NCBI GenBank assembly: GCA_028281325.1
Contig: JANQKC010000010.1
Span: 310,001 to 374,000, forward strand
DNA: 64,000 nucleotides
Origin: Alphaproteobacteria bacterium
Lineage (GTDB): Bacteria > Pseudomonadota > Alphaproteobacteria > UBA8366
Direction: 5' to 3'
Both the position numbers and the translations under genes were made by a program. Within the stretch, counting starts at the first letter, position 1. Every line of letters starts with the position of its first letter. A model generated the notes under the pieces. That model ran no database searches. It was not told the DNA's origin and saw nothing but the letters and a program-made list of their open reading frames with translations. Positions 8,479 to 17,366 of the stretch are shown here, piece by piece.

Positions 8479-9003
8479 TTAGGGTAGCTTTTCGCCGGGA
8501 TAGAGTCCCCAGACATCGTCCCGGCGAATCCAGCCTTCGTACCCGCGGGCGTCCACTTCGCACCATTCACGGCGGCATTGGGCGATCGTGACCACAAGCC
8601 CGGGCGCCAACCGCGCCACCGCCGCCGAATCCGGGCTGGCGTCCTGCCGCATGGTCTGGCCCTGTCCGGTCATGATCAGGCTGCGCTTGGACGACAGCAT
8701 GGCGCGGTGCACCCAGCCTTCCGCGCCTTCCCAGTCGCGAATCTTCCGCCAGGTATCGAATTCGGCGATGATCTGCACGGGCATGTTGCGCTGAACGAAC
8801 TTCCATTTCACCGGATAACGAACGCCGGGGCCCGCGCGCACGTTGACATCATCCGCGCGCAACGACACGAAGCGCACGATCTTGCCGTCGGACGTCCGCG
8901 CCACCTGGCGGTTCTGCGCATGCGTGGCGGATGTCGCCATCACAAGCGCCGCGGCGAAAAAAGCCAAGAGAATACACGGCCAAACCCGAGAGGAACCCAT
9001 CAC
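8479..9003 (-). CDS. Exported SH3-domain (SH3b) protein
   Basis: A 174-residue exported protein. A signal peptide (about 1-30, hydrophobic CILLAFFAAALVMATSATHA) precedes two bacterial SH3 folds. The first has VSLRADDVNVRAGPGVRYPV and DWEGAEGWVHRAMLSSKR; the second has DASPDSAAVARLAPGLVV and EVDARGYEGWIRRDDVWG. Such proteins bind peptidoglycan or envelope partners and are common in alphaproteobacteria next to a 2-hydroxyacid dehydrogenase gene, which is divergent here 156 bp away. No catalytic domain is present. Confidence 0.85.
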   Translation of the reverse strand: MMGSSRVWPCILLAFFAAALVMATSATHAQNRQVARTSDGKIVRFVSLRADDVNVRAGPGVRYPVKWKFVQRNMPVQIIAEFDTWRKIRDWEGAEGWVHRAMLSSKRSLIMTGQGQTMRQDASPDSAAVARLAPGLVVTIAQCRREWCEVDARGYEGWIRRDDVWGLYPGEKLP

Positions 9004-9159
9004 CCCCGCTCCTCGAACACTGCCTCAACCGGATGAGGTTATGGATTACAATAAAGTTCCCGATCCGTACAAGATCAAACGTCATCGACACCGGCGCTGG
9101 ACAAGCGGTACCGGGACTGTGTAAATCGCTGAACACACGAGTTATCGGAACAAGCGCCC

Positions 9160-10146
9160 GTGGCCAAAAAGAAACCGACCGTCATCGTCACCCGCAAGCT
9201 TCCCGACGCCGTGGAAACGCGGATGACCGAGCTGTTCGACACCCAGTTGAACGCCGACGACGCGACAATGAGCCAGGCTGCGCTGATCGAGGCGGTCAAG
9301 ACCGCCGAGATCCTGGTGCCGACGGTGACCGACAGGATCGACCGTGCGGTGATCGATGCGGCCGGCCCGCAGCTCAAGCTCATTGCGTCCTTCAGCACCG
9401 GCGTCGACCATATCGACCTGGATGCCGCCCATGAACGCGGCATCACGGTCACCAACACGCCCGGCGTCCTGACCGAAGACACCGCCGACATGACCATGGC
9501 GCTGATCCTTGCCGTGCCGCGCCGCGTGATCGAGGGCGAGCGCGTGCTACGCGACGGCAAGTGGGCCGGCTGGAGCCCGACCTGGATGCTCGGCCGCCGG
9601 ATCGGGGGCAAGCGGTTGGGCATCATCGGCATGGGCCGGATCGGCCGGGCGGTCGCCAAACGGGCGCACGGCTTCGGCCTGTCCGTGCATTATCACAACC
9701 GCCGCCAGGTCCACCCGGACGTCGAGGCCGAACTGGAAGCGACATACTGGCAGAGCCTAGACCAGATGCTGGCGCATATGGACATCATTTCCGTGAATTG
9801 CCCGTATACGCCGGCCACCTATCACCTGCTGTCGGCGCGGCGGCTCAAACTGCTGAAGCCGCACGCCTATGTGGTGAACACCAGCCGCGGCGAGATCATC
9901 GACGAAACGGTCTTGGCCCAGATGCTGGACAACGGCGAGATTGCCGGCGCCGGCCTCGACGTGTTCGAGCAGGAACCGGCGGTGAACCCGAAACTGCTGA
10001 AACTCGACAACGTCGTCCTGATTCCGCATATGGGCTCGGCGACGGAAGAAGGCCGCCAGGCGATGGGCGAAAAGGTGATCATCAACATCCGCACCTTCGC
10101 CGACGGCCACAAACCGCCCGACCGGGTCCTCGTCACCCAGTTCTGA
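9160..10146 (+). CDS. D-isomer 2-hydroxyacid dehydrogenase (glyoxylate/hydroxypyruvate reductase type)
   Basis: A 328-residue NAD(P)-dependent reductase of 2-oxo acids, probably glyoxylate or hydroxypyruvate. It has the dinucleotide motif LGIIGMGRIGRAVAKRA near 149-165, catalytic Arg in VNTSRGEIIDE, Glu in GLDVFEQEPAV and His in IPHMGSATEE. It starts at GTG with little ribosome-site signal. The last 14 codons plus stop lie in a 47-bp sequence repeated at 11762-11808 beyond the next gene, with one His-to-Gln difference, so the 3' end marks an insertion point. The stop overlaps the next ATG (TGATG). Confidence 0.88.
   Translation: MAKKKPTVIVTRKLPDAVETRMTELFDTQLNADDATMSQAALIEAVKTAEILVPTVTDRIDRAVIDAAGPQLKLIASFSTGVDHIDLDAAHERGITVTNTPGVLTEDTADMTMALILAVPRRVIEGERVLRDGKWAGWSPTWMLGRRIGGKRLGIIGMGRIGRAVAKRAHGFGLSVHYHNRRQVHPDVEAELEATYWQSLDQMLAHMDIISVNCPYTPATYHLLSARRLKLLKPHAYVVNTSRGEIIDETVLAQMLDNGEIAGAGLDVFEQEPAVNPKLLKLDNVVLIPHMGSATEEGRQAMGEKVIINIRTFADGHKPPDRVLVTQF
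10100..10146 (+). repeat. Direct repeat copy 1 (3' end of the hydroxyacid dehydrogenase gene)
   Basis: These 47 bp match 11762-11808 at 45 positions. They encode the C-terminus DGHKPPDRVLVTQF and stop. Mismatches are at 10110 (C versus A) and 10128 (C versus T). Copy 1 is the one now used as the gene's real end. Confidence 0.9.
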
Positions 10147-11747
10147 TGAAAACCGTCAACCTCCCGCGCGACGTTTACGTCGTTGGTTTCGTTTGGCTTT
10201 CGATACAACTTTGGGCGGCAATTCCTCATTTCATATTCTTAGGCCCGGACGGGGTAATGCCGTCCTTCACCGATCGCAGAGTCGTGGGGTTGGCCTGCGC
10301 ACTGTATTTGGCTTTCCGCCTATGGCCTTGCCGATGTACCAACCGCACGCTCGATGTCGCGATGGGGCTCGCTGCTGTCGTTTGCGCGGCGGCCGTTCTC
10401 ATCGCGGCGAGAGCCGCCGTAACCCCTGCATTACTTGAGGAGGCTGCTCCCGAAATCATCGCGTGGATCGGATTAATCGCATTGCTGGAAGCAACCCGCC
10501 GAGTGCTCGGCCTCCCGATATTGCTGCTATTGATTTCTCTGTTTCTTGTCGGCATCTATGACTTACTGAAACGGCATGGGGCCGCGTTACCGGGCGCGCA
10601 GTTTCCGTCCCCTCAGGATCACAGCTTATCCACTGTCATTCAGGACGCATTCTCGGTCGCGGGCGCAGCGATCGAAACGATGCGTCAAACCGTTCCCCCG
10701 AATTGGTTCAGCGGCAACGGCGTGTTTGGTCTCCTCTTGGGAATGTCCGAGTCTCCGATTTTCGCCTTCGTGCTCTTGGGTGCAATTGCACAGCAGGCGC
10801 GAACCGGCGATGCATTGGGTCGACGGTATCGTCAGGCGCTCTTGCGAATTAAAGGCGGAATGGCCGCTAATCGATTGCCAGCCTGGATACGGAACCGGGG
10901 TCTCACGGTCCAAATGGGAATGGTCGCTCTGCTGTTAATGCCCGAAGGCAGCATTCTTACGGAAACATGGAAGGGCGATTGGCTCGGAATTCCTGCCGTC
11001 TATTCCCAAACCCTCGCGTTTTGCTTCGTCGCGCAGGCAATCACTTTACCTTATATGGGATTACGGACGAACCAACATGAAGGTCGGTTTGCCCGTGCCG
11101 GTGATAGCCTTTGGCGTTGCATGTTCGGATTAGTGATCGTTACCAACGTAGCGGCGACGGATCCTCCAGCAGTTGCATTGACGGCGACCGTTTTATTGTT
11201 CGGCATCCCGATTTTTTTCGCCTGGGGTTACCGTGAGACAAAGGCGTTTGGCCCGGCGATCGATCAGACGGGATCATCCCTGATCGTCATTGCCGCACAC
11301 CTCCTCGCGGCGTCGATACTAATGGCGGCAAATTATTTTCTGGCGACTTTGTTGTGGAAGGAACTCGCCGTGGGGCAATCGCCGTCACTCATCCTTGGCG
11401 TTATCGGTTTCGCAATTTTCTGCGCGATCTATCTGACATCGAAATTGGCCATGCCTCGTCAACGGCGTGATTGGATCCGATGGCTGGTTTGGCTCATCCC
11501 CCTCCATGTTGCTTTTGCCTCGTATTTTGCCATGGGTGCCACCCCTGGCCGTAGCGTCACAATTGCCGTTGCAACGGCACTATCCGCCTTAGCGCTGCAA
11601 CGGCTCGTTGATCATCCTCATCGGTTTGTGCCGATGTTCCGTCGCGATCTATTTCTAATTGGTACGCGATGCGTCTCCGTGATGATCGTTGTAACGATCG
11701 CTGCTGCGGTGATTGGAGCCGCAACAGCGACGCTGGTCGAACCGTAG
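10146..11747 (+). CDS. Polytopic membrane protein, possibly a divergent TRAP 4TM/12TM fused permease
   Basis: A 533-residue protein with about 12 hydrophobic segments and no close family I can name firmly. Pieces resemble TRAP-transporter fused permeases in order: LDVAMGLAAVVCAAAVLI, ALLEATRRVLGLPILLLL, FGLLLGMSESPIFAFVLLGA, LLRIKGGMA and WLGIPAVYSQTLAFCF. It is shorter than that family (about 650) and appears to lack much of the central transport core. The ATG overlaps the previous stop (TGATG) with no clear ribosome site, so translational coupling is likely. Base composition is visibly lower in GC than its neighbours, with many TTA, ATT and AAT codons. A 47-bp direct repeat brackets it, pointing to acquisition as a unit. 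Confidence 0.65.
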   Translation: MKTVNLPRDVYVVGFVWLSIQLWAAIPHFIFLGPDGVMPSFTDRRVVGLACALYLAFRLWPCRCTNRTLDVAMGLAAVVCAAAVLIAARAAVTPALLEEAAPEIIAWIGLIALLEATRRVLGLPILLLLISLFLVGIYDLLKRHGAALPGAQFPSPQDHSLSTVIQDAFSVAGAAIETMRQTVPPNWFSGNGVFGLLLGMSESPIFAFVLLGAIAQQARTGDALGRRYRQALLRIKGGMAANRLPAWIRNRGLTVQMGMVALLLMPEGSILTETWKGDWLGIPAVYSQTLAFCFVAQAITLPYMGLRTNQHEGRFARAGDSLWRCMFGLVIVTNVAATDPPAVALTATVLLFGIPIFFAWGYRETKAFGPAIDQTGSSLIVIAAHLLAASILMAANYFLATLLWKELAVGQSPSLILGVIGFAIFCAIYLTSKLAMPRQRRDWIRWLVWLIPLHVAFASYFAMGATPGRSVTIAVATALSALALQRLVDHPHRFVPMFRRDLFLIGTRCVSVMIVVTIAAAVIGAATATLVEP

Positions 11748-11808
11748 CCGCATACAAAAAACCGACGGCCAAAAACCGCCCGACCGGGTTCTCGTCACCC
11801 AGTTCTGA
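10147..11808 (+). other. Putative inserted segment bounded by a 47-bp direct repeat
   Basis: About 1.66 kb carrying one lower-GC membrane gene lies between the intact 3' end of the dehydrogenase gene and a second, displaced copy of that end. This is the layout left by integration into a gene's 3' end that restores the reading frame, but no integrase or transposase is present. Recombination with a related strain carrying the extra gene, or duplication followed by deletion, would give the same layout. Confidence 0.5.
11762..11808 (+). repeat. Direct repeat copy 2 (displaced 3' end of the dehydrogenase gene)
   Basis: Reads, in the corresponding frame, DGQKPPDRVLVTQF and stop. It differs from copy 1 by one silent change and one His-to-Gln change, and it is not attached to any dehydrogenase coding sequence. 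It lies 14 bp after the membrane-protein stop and 28 bp before the convergent receiver gene. Confidence 0.9.
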
Positions 11809-11835
11809 GAAATGCCGTTAAGCGGCCACGACAGG

Positions 11836-12384
11836 TTAAGCGCTGGCGCCCTCGGCCGGGTCGGGCGGCATCGCGTCGTTGTCGATGCCGATCACCCCAT
11901 CGGCCTCGCGCCGATGATCCTCGACCTCTTCGCGCCGGCGGCGGCGGTCCGGGCCGATATAACCATCCGACCGTTCGAACCCGCGCGGGTATTCGATGAT
12001 GTTGCGGATCCGGGCGTAAAGCTTCTCCGCGGTGATCGGCTTCGCCAGCACCTCGTGGACGCCCGCGTCTCGCGCCGCTTCGACGCGCGCCGGTTCGGTA
12101 TAGCCGGTGCAGAGAATGATCGGGGTGAAACTGACCTGTTCGTTCGCATCCCGACGGATGCTGCGGGTCAACTCCAGACCGTCCATCGGCTCCATCAAGT
12201 AATCCGTGATGATCATATCCGGCTTGCCGGCGTGTATCGCTTTCCAGGCGTCCTCGCCACTCGAACATTCGATGATGTTGTCCCGTTTCACGCCGAGGGC
12301 ATGCAGGAACTCGCGAAAGACCGTGCACATATACTTGCTGTCGTCCACGACCATGAATTTGAGGGCTGAAAGGTCATACGCCAT
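11836..12384 (-). CDS. Stand-alone response-regulator receiver protein
   Basis: A 182-residue CheY-like receiver (about 8-128) with acidic pair DD at 14-15, phospho-acceptor Asp in DMIITDYLMEPMDG, the conserved Thr-type segment IILCTGYTEPARVEAARDAG and Lys in VLAKPITAEKL. There is no DNA-binding output domain. A charged tail contains YIGPDRRRRREE, a motif seen in many alphaproteobacterial single-domain receivers. It is a paralogue of the protein at 14367-14930, and the two flank moeB-cysK. No histidine kinase is encoded in the window, so the signalling partner is unknown. Confidence 0.85.
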   Translation of the reverse strand: MAYDLSALKFMVVDDSKYMCTVFREFLHALGVKRDNIIECSSGEDAWKAIHAGKPDMIITDYLMEPMDGLELTRSIRRDANEQVSFTPIILCTGYTEPARVEAARDAGVHEVLAKPITAEKLYARIRNIIEYPRGFERSDGYIGPDRRRRREEVEDHRREADGVIGIDNDAMPPDPAEGASA

Positions 12385-12522
12385 GGGTCAATTGCGGCCT
12401 GTCATGTCGATGATTCTCTCCCGTGGACCGGGAATAGGCGGGGTCTCGCTGTCCTACAGGTAGCGGCGTTTGTTTAAGGAAGCTTAAAACACGCCAACGA
12501 TTTAAGAGAGCAACCGTGACGA

Positions 12523-13317
12523 TCACGCATCCGCCCCCAATCCGGTGATCGTCGGATGGTCGCCGCAGAGAGCACAGGCGGCATCGCGCTTCACGGTCAG
12601 GCTCTTGAAGCCGCCGCCGAGCCCGTCATACAGCAGCAACCGCCCGGACAACCCGTCGCCGAGGCCGAGCAGTTCCTTCAACACCTCGGTCGCCTGCAAG
12701 GTGCCCAGCACGCCGGCGACGGCGCCGAAGATGCCCGCCTGTTCGCAGCGCGGCACCAGACCCGGTTGCGGCGGATTGGGAAACAGGCAACGGTAGCACG
12801 GTCGATTTTCGCCCTCTTCCCATGCCCGGAAGGTCGACAACTGCCCCTCGAACCGCAACAGTGCGCCGGACACCAACGGCCGTTTCGCGAAGTAACAGAC
12901 ATCGTTCACCAGATAGCGCGTCGTGAAATTGTCGCTGCCGTCGACCACCAGGTCGTAGTCGGATACGAGCGCCATGGCGTTTTCCGGGGTGAAGCGGGCG
13001 CGGTGCGTCACCACCTCCACCTCGGGGTTGATGTCTTCAAGACGTTCGGCGGCGCTGGCAACCTTGGCGTCGCCGACATTGTCGGTGCTGTGGATGATCT
13101 GCCGCTGCAGGTTGCTGGTGTCCACGGTGTCGAAATCGACGACGCCGAGCGTGCCGACGCCGGCGGCCGCAAGATACATAAGCGCCGGGGAGCCGAGCCC
13201 GCCCGCGCCGATCACCAGCACTTTCGACCGCAGGAGTTTTTCCTGCCCTTCTTCCCCGACTTCGTCGAGGACCACATGCCGGGCATAGCGTTCGAGCTGC
13301 ACGTCGCTGATCGTCAT
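12523..13317 (-). CDS. moeB: MoeB/ThiF-family adenylyltransferase
   Basis: A 264-residue E1-like enzyme that adenylates the C-terminus of a sulfur-carrier protein, typically MoaD in molybdopterin synthesis. It has the ATP-binding VLVIGAGGLGSPALMYLAAAG (split around 33-53), the SNLQRQIIH segment, DGSDNFTTRYLVND and two zinc-binding CxxC pairs (CYRC, CALC). No C-terminal rhodanese domain is present, so this is the short MoeB type rather than the MOCS3/ThiF-rhodanese type. It follows cysK by 10 bp on the same strand, linking sulfur-donor chemistry and cysteine synthesis. Role in thiamine sulfur transfer cannot be excluded. Confidence 0.85.
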   Translation of the reverse strand: MTISDVQLERYARHVVLDEVGEEGQEKLLRSKVLVIGAGGLGSPALMYLAAAGVGTLGVVDFDTVDTSNLQRQIIHSTDNVGDAKVASAAERLEDINPEVEVVTHRARFTPENAMALVSDYDLVVDGSDNFTTRYLVNDVCYFAKRPLVSGALLRFEGQLSTFRAWEEGENRPCYRCLFPNPPQPGLVPRCEQAGIFGAVAGVLGTLQATEVLKELLGLGDGLSGRLLLYDGLGGGFKSLTVKRDAACALCGDHPTITGLGADA

Positions 13318-13327
13318 GGCGCGTCCC

Positions 13328-14287
13328 TTAAAGCCGGTCGAACAAGGCGGTGGATAGATACCGTTCGGCGAAGGACGGCAGGATCACGACGAGGCGCTTG
13401 CCGGCCATATCCGGCCGCGCGCCCACCTCGAGCGCCGCCGAAATCGCCGCGCCGGAGGAGATGCCGCTCGGCAGCCCTTCCAACTGCGCGGCCCTGCGGG
13501 ACATCGCGAAAGCGGACTCGTTGGCCACGGTCAGCACCTCATCGATCAATTCGGTCTTCAGGATCGACGGTACGAAACCGGGACCGATCCCTTCAATCAT
13601 ATGGGCGCCCGCCGCCCCGCCGGAAAGGACCGGGCTGTCCTCGGGTTCGACCGCAATCACCCGGAACGCCGGATTACGTTGCTTCAGCACCTCCGCGCAA
13701 CCGGTCAAGGTGCCGCCGGTGCCGACGCTCGCCACCATGGCATCCACGGCGCCGCCGCTGTCGCGCCAAATCTCCTCCGCGGTCGTGCGGGCGTGGATTT
13801 CGGGATTTGCCGGGTTATGGAACTGCTGCGGCATGACCGCGTCCGGCAGGTCGGCGACCAGCGCTTCGGCCCGCTGGATGGCGCCCCGCATACCGTCCTG
13901 CGACGGCGTCAACTCCAACTCCGCGCCCAGGAAGGTCATCATCTTGCGCCGTTCGACCGATTGCGATTCGGGCATCGTCAGAATCAGCCGGTACCCTTTC
14001 GCGGCGCAGGCGAAGGCGAGCGCGATCCCGGTATTGCCCGAGGTCGGCTCGACGATCACGGTTTCCGGCCCGACCTTGCCGTCGCGTTCAAGCGCCTCGA
14101 TCATCGAGACGCCGATGCGGTCCTTGACCGACCCGAGCGGATTGAAGAATTCGAGCTTGGCGAGAATGTCGGCGTCGACGCCTTCTTCGGCGACCAACCT
14201 GTTCAGGCGCACCAACGGCGTCGACCCGATGGTGTCGACGATACTGTCATAGATGCGGCCCCGAAATTCCGCGCCGTTGGCGGTCAT
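13328..14287 (-). CDS. cysK: Cysteine synthase A (O-acetylserine sulfhydrylase)
   Basis: A 319-residue PLP enzyme converting O-acetylserine and sulfide to cysteine. The PLP lysine lies in [13 protein letters not shown] (about 48-60), the substrate loop in [14 protein letters not shown], and the phosphate-binding loop in [12 protein letters not shown]-terminal [15 protein letters not shown] is typical of CysK. Length matches the family (310-325). It leads a short cysK-moeB unit, while an Rrf2 regulator lacking the usual cluster cysteines lies about 750 bp upstream and could control cysteine metabolism (inference). Confidence 0.92.
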   Translation of the reverse strand: MTANGAEFRGRIYDSIVDTIGSTPLVRLNRLVAEEGVDADILAKLEFFNPLGSVKDRIGVSMIEALERDGKVGPETVIVEPTSGNTGIALAFACAAKGYRLILTMPESQSVERRKMMTFLGAELELTPSQDGMRGAIQRAEALVADLPDAVMPQQFHNPANPEIHARTTAEEIWRDSGGAVDAMVASVGTGGTLTGCAEVLKQRNPAFRVIAVEPEDSPVLSGGAAGAHMIEGIGPGFVPSILKTELIDEVLTVANESAFAMSRRAAQLEGLPSGISSGAAISAALEVGARPDMAGKRLVVILPSFAERYLSTALFDRL

Positions 14288-14366
14288 CGCTCACGGTCCA
14301 GGATGTTGATCGATTGTTCCTACGCGCGAGGACTGTAGTTCGCCACCGGACGCACCTCAAGAGTGC

Positions 14367-14930
14367 TTAGGCGTCGGCGGCCGTCTCCGGCGCCGGGGTT
14401 TCCGCGATCGCCTCCTGATCGGAGTCCGGCCCATCGGATCCCAATTCCTCGATCCGGCGTTCTTCCTTGACCGGCACGTTTTTCCGCCGGCGATCCGGGC
14501 CGAAAAAATCGTCCAGTTTCACGAATTGGCGGGGCACTTCGATGATCGTGCGAATACGGCTGTAGAGTGTGTTGGCGGTGATCGGCTTGGCGAGGACTTC
14601 GTTCACCCCAGCATCGCGGGCCGCGATGACCTGTCCCAGTTCGGTGTAGCCGGTGCACAGGATGATCGGTACGTAGGGGTTGGGACCGTCTTCGTCATGG
14701 CGAATGCGCCGCGCCAATTCGAAACCGTCCATCGGTTCCATGATGTAATCCGAGATGATCAGATCGGGCCCGAACGCGCCGACAACGGCAATCGCCTGCT
14801 CGCCGTCAGGACATTCGCGAATGTTATCCGGCTTCAAGCCGAGCGCACGCAGAAACTCCCGGAAAACCGACCGCATATAATGGTTGTCGTCCACGACCAG
14901 AACTTTGAGCCGGGAGAAATCATAGGCCAT
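14367..14930 (-). CDS. Stand-alone response-regulator receiver protein (paralogue of 11836-12384)
   Basis: A 187-residue CheY-like receiver with VLVVDDNHYMRSVFREFLRA, phospho-acceptor Asp in DLIISDYIMEPMDG, IILCTGYTELGQVIAARDAG and Lys in VLAKPITANTL. The tail carries FFGPDRRRKN and is acidic at the end. Met at 14930 was chosen because MAYDFSRLK aligns with MAYDLSALK of the paralogue; earlier in-frame starts at 14945 (ATG) and 14966 (TTG) exist. It and its twin probably arose by duplication with cysK-moeB in between. Partner kinase and target are unknown. Confidence 0.85.
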   Translation of the reverse strand: MAYDFSRLKVLVVDDNHYMRSVFREFLRALGLKPDNIRECPDGEQAIAVVGAFGPDLIISDYIMEPMDGFELARRIRHDEDGPNPYVPIILCTGYTELGQVIAARDAGVNEVLAKPITANTLYSRIRTIIEVPRQFVKLDDFFGPDRRRKNVPVKEERRIEELGSDGPDSDQEAIAETPAPETAADA

Positions 14931-15034
14931 TGTCGAGCCCAGCATGTTGCTGTGTAACGTCGACAATCATTAGTAGTGGAATTTAGTTAAAATTCTATAG
15001 CCATGACAGCCGGCTTCAGCGCCGCCCGCCGGCC

Positions 15035-15484
15035 TTAGATGGTGAAATCCGGCTGCGGCCGGGTTCCGGCCTCGACGCCGGCGGAGCGCGCCTTACGGCA
15101 CAAATCCTCGATGGTGATCGAGTCGAGCCGCTGGATCGCCTCGTCCTCCAGTTCGCGCCAGATCGGCGTGAGAACCCGGTTCCCGAGGTCGGACCCCACG
15201 TCCGATTCGGCTTCGGCGGTCTCGAGTTCGGCGACAATCCGCACGATCTCGCCGAGCGAAATGCGCCGCCGTTCCCGCGCCAGACGATATCCGCCGCGCG
15301 GACCCCGAACGCCCCGCAAGATTTCCGCGCGCACGAGGTGCTGCAGCACCTGTTCGAGATAGCGGCGTGGCACGCCCTGGCGTTCGGCGATCTCGCGGCT
15401 TTGCACCGGCGTGTCCGACGCGTGATAGGCGATGTCGAGCACCGCTTCGACTGCCAACGCCAGTTTTCGGGTGAACCGCATCAT
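15035..15484 (-). CDS. Rrf2-family transcriptional regulator without Fe-S cysteine triad
   Basis: A 149-residue winged-helix regulator. The DNA-binding part has [39 protein letters not shown] and [20 protein letters not shown], which define Rrf2. IscR, NsrR and RirA carry three conserved cysteines near residues 90-110; here the only cysteine is in EDLCRKA near 130, so a 2Fe-2S or 4Fe-4S sensor is unlikely. That places it nearer CymR-like members that act on cysteine synthesis, and cysK lies nearby. The start overlaps the dut stop (ATGA), so it is translated with dut. Confidence 0.82.
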   Translation of the reverse strand: MMRFTRKLALAVEAVLDIAYHASDTPVQSREIAERQGVPRRYLEQVLQHLVRAEILRGVRGPRGGYRLARERRRISLGEIVRIVAELETAEAESDVGSDLGNRVLTPIWRELEDEAIQRLDSITIEDLCRKARSAGVEAGTRPQPDFTI

Positions 15485-15957
15485 GGACCGGACGCTCCGG
15501 TATCGGTCGACATGCCGGTCGACCCGAAACCGCCGGCCCCACGCGCGCTGTCGGAAAGGTCATCGACCTCGTTCCAGGCAAGCTGCGTCACCGGGGCGAC
15601 GACCATCTGGGCTATGCGCATGCCGCGCGACACCGTGAACGGCTCCACGCCGAGATTGGCGAGGATAACCCCGACCTCGCCCCGGTAGTCGGCATCGACG
15701 GTGCCGGGGCTGTTCAGCACGGTCACCCCGTTCTTCAGCGCCAGCCCGGACCGGGGCCGCACCTGCGCCTCGTAGCCCGGCGGCAAGGCGATGGCGATGC
15801 CCGTCGGCACCAGCGACCGTTCGCCCGGCGCAAGGATCACATCGGCATCGACCGCCGCCATCAAGTCGAGTCCCGCGCTCTGCTCGGTGGCGTAGGCCGG
15901 CAGCGGAAGGTCGTTGCCGTGCGGCAAGCGCTTTACATCGACGCGAACGGTCTTCAT
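15481..15957 (-). CDS. dut: dUTP diphosphatase
   Basis: A 158-residue trimeric dUTPase that hydrolyses dUTP to dUMP and pyrophosphate. All five family motifs are visible: [43 protein letters not shown] and the C-terminal [10 protein letters not shown] that closes over the active site. ATG 15957 overlaps the coaBC stop by 4 bp, and its stop overlaps the Rrf2 start. Longer frames upstream are inside coaBC and are not used. The coaBC-dut pairing is common in alphaproteobacteria. Confidence 0.93.
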   Translation of the reverse strand: MKTVRVDVKRLPHGNDLPLPAYATEQSAGLDLMAAVDADVILAPGERSLVPTGIAIALPPGYEAQVRPRSGLALKNGVTVLNSPGTVDADYRGEVGVILANLGVEPFTVSRGMRIAQMVVAPVTQLAWNEVDDLSDSARGAGGFGSTGMSTDTGASGP

Positions 15958-17192
15958 GAGGCGGCGTCGGCCTCGCGCATCGGATGATCCTTGAAGTGGT
16001 CCGCGATGCAGCCGGCAAGCTTGTCCGCCGCGGCGGCCTTGCTCATCCGCGGCCAATCCTCGACGCCGCCGTCGCGCACCAGATGCAGCGTATTGGCGTC
16101 GCCGCCGAAGGTGCCGCTGGCGGGGGACACATCATTGGCCAACAGCCAGTCGCAGCCCTTGCGGGCGCGCTTTTCCGTCGCGTTCTTGACGATGTCGTCG
16201 GTCTCGGCCGCGAAGCCGACGACCAGCGCGGGCCGCCGGTTGCCGGTCGCGACGGTCTTGAGGATATCCGGATTTTCCGTGAGTTCGAGCGCGGCCGGCG
16301 CGCCCTTGCCCTTCTTGATCTTACCGTCGGCCACGTCCTTGACCCGCCAGTCCGCGACGGCGGCGGCGAAGACCGCAACGTCGGCCGGCAGCGCCCGTTC
16401 GCAGGCGTCCAGCATCTCGCGGGCGCTTTCGATATGCACGACCGACAGGCCCGGCGGATCGGGCAGGTTGACCGGCCCGGTCACCAGCACGGTTTCCGCG
16501 CCGAGATGCGACAAGGCCGACGCGATCGCGTGACCCTGCTTGCCGGAAGAATGATTGGCGATGAAGCGGACCGGGTCGATCGGCTCGCGCGTCGGGCCGC
16601 TGGTCACCAGCGCGCGCCGGCCGGCCAGCGGCTTCGCGCCCGCGCCGGCAAAAAAACCTTCGATCGCCGCGACGATATCCGGCACGTCGGCCATCCGGCC
16701 ATCGCCGTATTCGCCGCAGGCCATGTCGCCCGCCACCGGGCCGACGCGCAGGACGCCGCGGCTTTCCAGCGTCGCGATGTTGGCTTGGGTCGCGGCGTGT
16801 TCCCACATGCGGACATTCATCGCCGGCACGATCATCACCGGCTTGTCGGTCGCCAGCAGCGCGGTGGTGGCCAGGTCGCCGGCCAGACCGCCGGCCATCT
16901 TGGCCATGATGTCCGCGCTGGCGGGGCAGACCACGAGCAGGTCCGCGTCGCGCGACAATTGGATATGCCCCATCTCCGATTCGTCGGTCAGCGAAAAGAT
17001 ATCGCCATAGACCTTGTCCTCGGACAGCGCCGCCAGCGACAGCGGCGTGACGAACTGCGCCCCGCCCTCGGTCAGCACGCAGCGCACCGCCGCCCCGCGC
17101 TCCCGCAGACGGCGGATCAGGTCCAGGCTCTTGAAAGCGGCGATCCCACCGGAAACGATCAGCAGGATGCGCTTGTCCGTTAATGTCGCCAC
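15954..17192 (-). CDS. coaBC: Bifunctional phosphopantothenoylcysteine decarboxylase/synthetase
   Basis: A 412-residue enzyme for two steps of coenzyme A synthesis. The N-terminal flavin-dependent CoaC decarboxylase domain (about 1-185) has [27 protein letters not shown]-type [12 protein letters not shown] and the PAMNVRMW motif with substrate-binding Asn. The C-terminal CoaB synthetase (about 190-400) has [38 protein letters not shown] and a KxKK-like KIKKGKG. Order upstream is ubiE-ubiB-coaBC-dut, a standard alphaproteobacterial run. Confidence 0.93.
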   Translation of the reverse strand: MATLTDKRILLIVSGGIAAFKSLDLIRRLRERGAAVRCVLTEGGAQFVTPLSLAALSEDKVYGDIFSLTDESEMGHIQLSRDADLLVVCPASADIMAKMAGGLAGDLATTALLATDKPVMIVPAMNVRMWEHAATQANIATLESRGVLRVGPVAGDMACGEYGDGRMADVPDIVAAIEGFFAGAGAKPLAGRRALVTSGPTREPIDPVRFIANHSSGKQGHAIASALSHLGAETVLVTGPVNLPDPPGLSVVHIESAREMLDACERALPADVAVFAAAVADWRVKDVADGKIKKGKGAPAALELTENPDILKTVATGNRRPALVVGFAAETDDIVKNATEKRARKGCDWLLANDVSPASGTFGGDANTLHLVRDGGVEDWPRMSKAAAADKLAGCIADHFKDHPMREADAAS

Positions 17193-17366
17193 GGTTTCAT
17201 CCTCTAGCGCCGCGAATTCACATCGACCGGCTGTGAATAATATCTAGTGCCTGACGCCGCCCAGGGCAAGATAACGGGTCGACAGGGCAAACGCCCGGCG
17301 CCGGCCTCGGCAGCGTCCCGTTCGGGCGTCATTAAGCGTGAAAGCGGTAAACCCGGCGTTAAGCGC

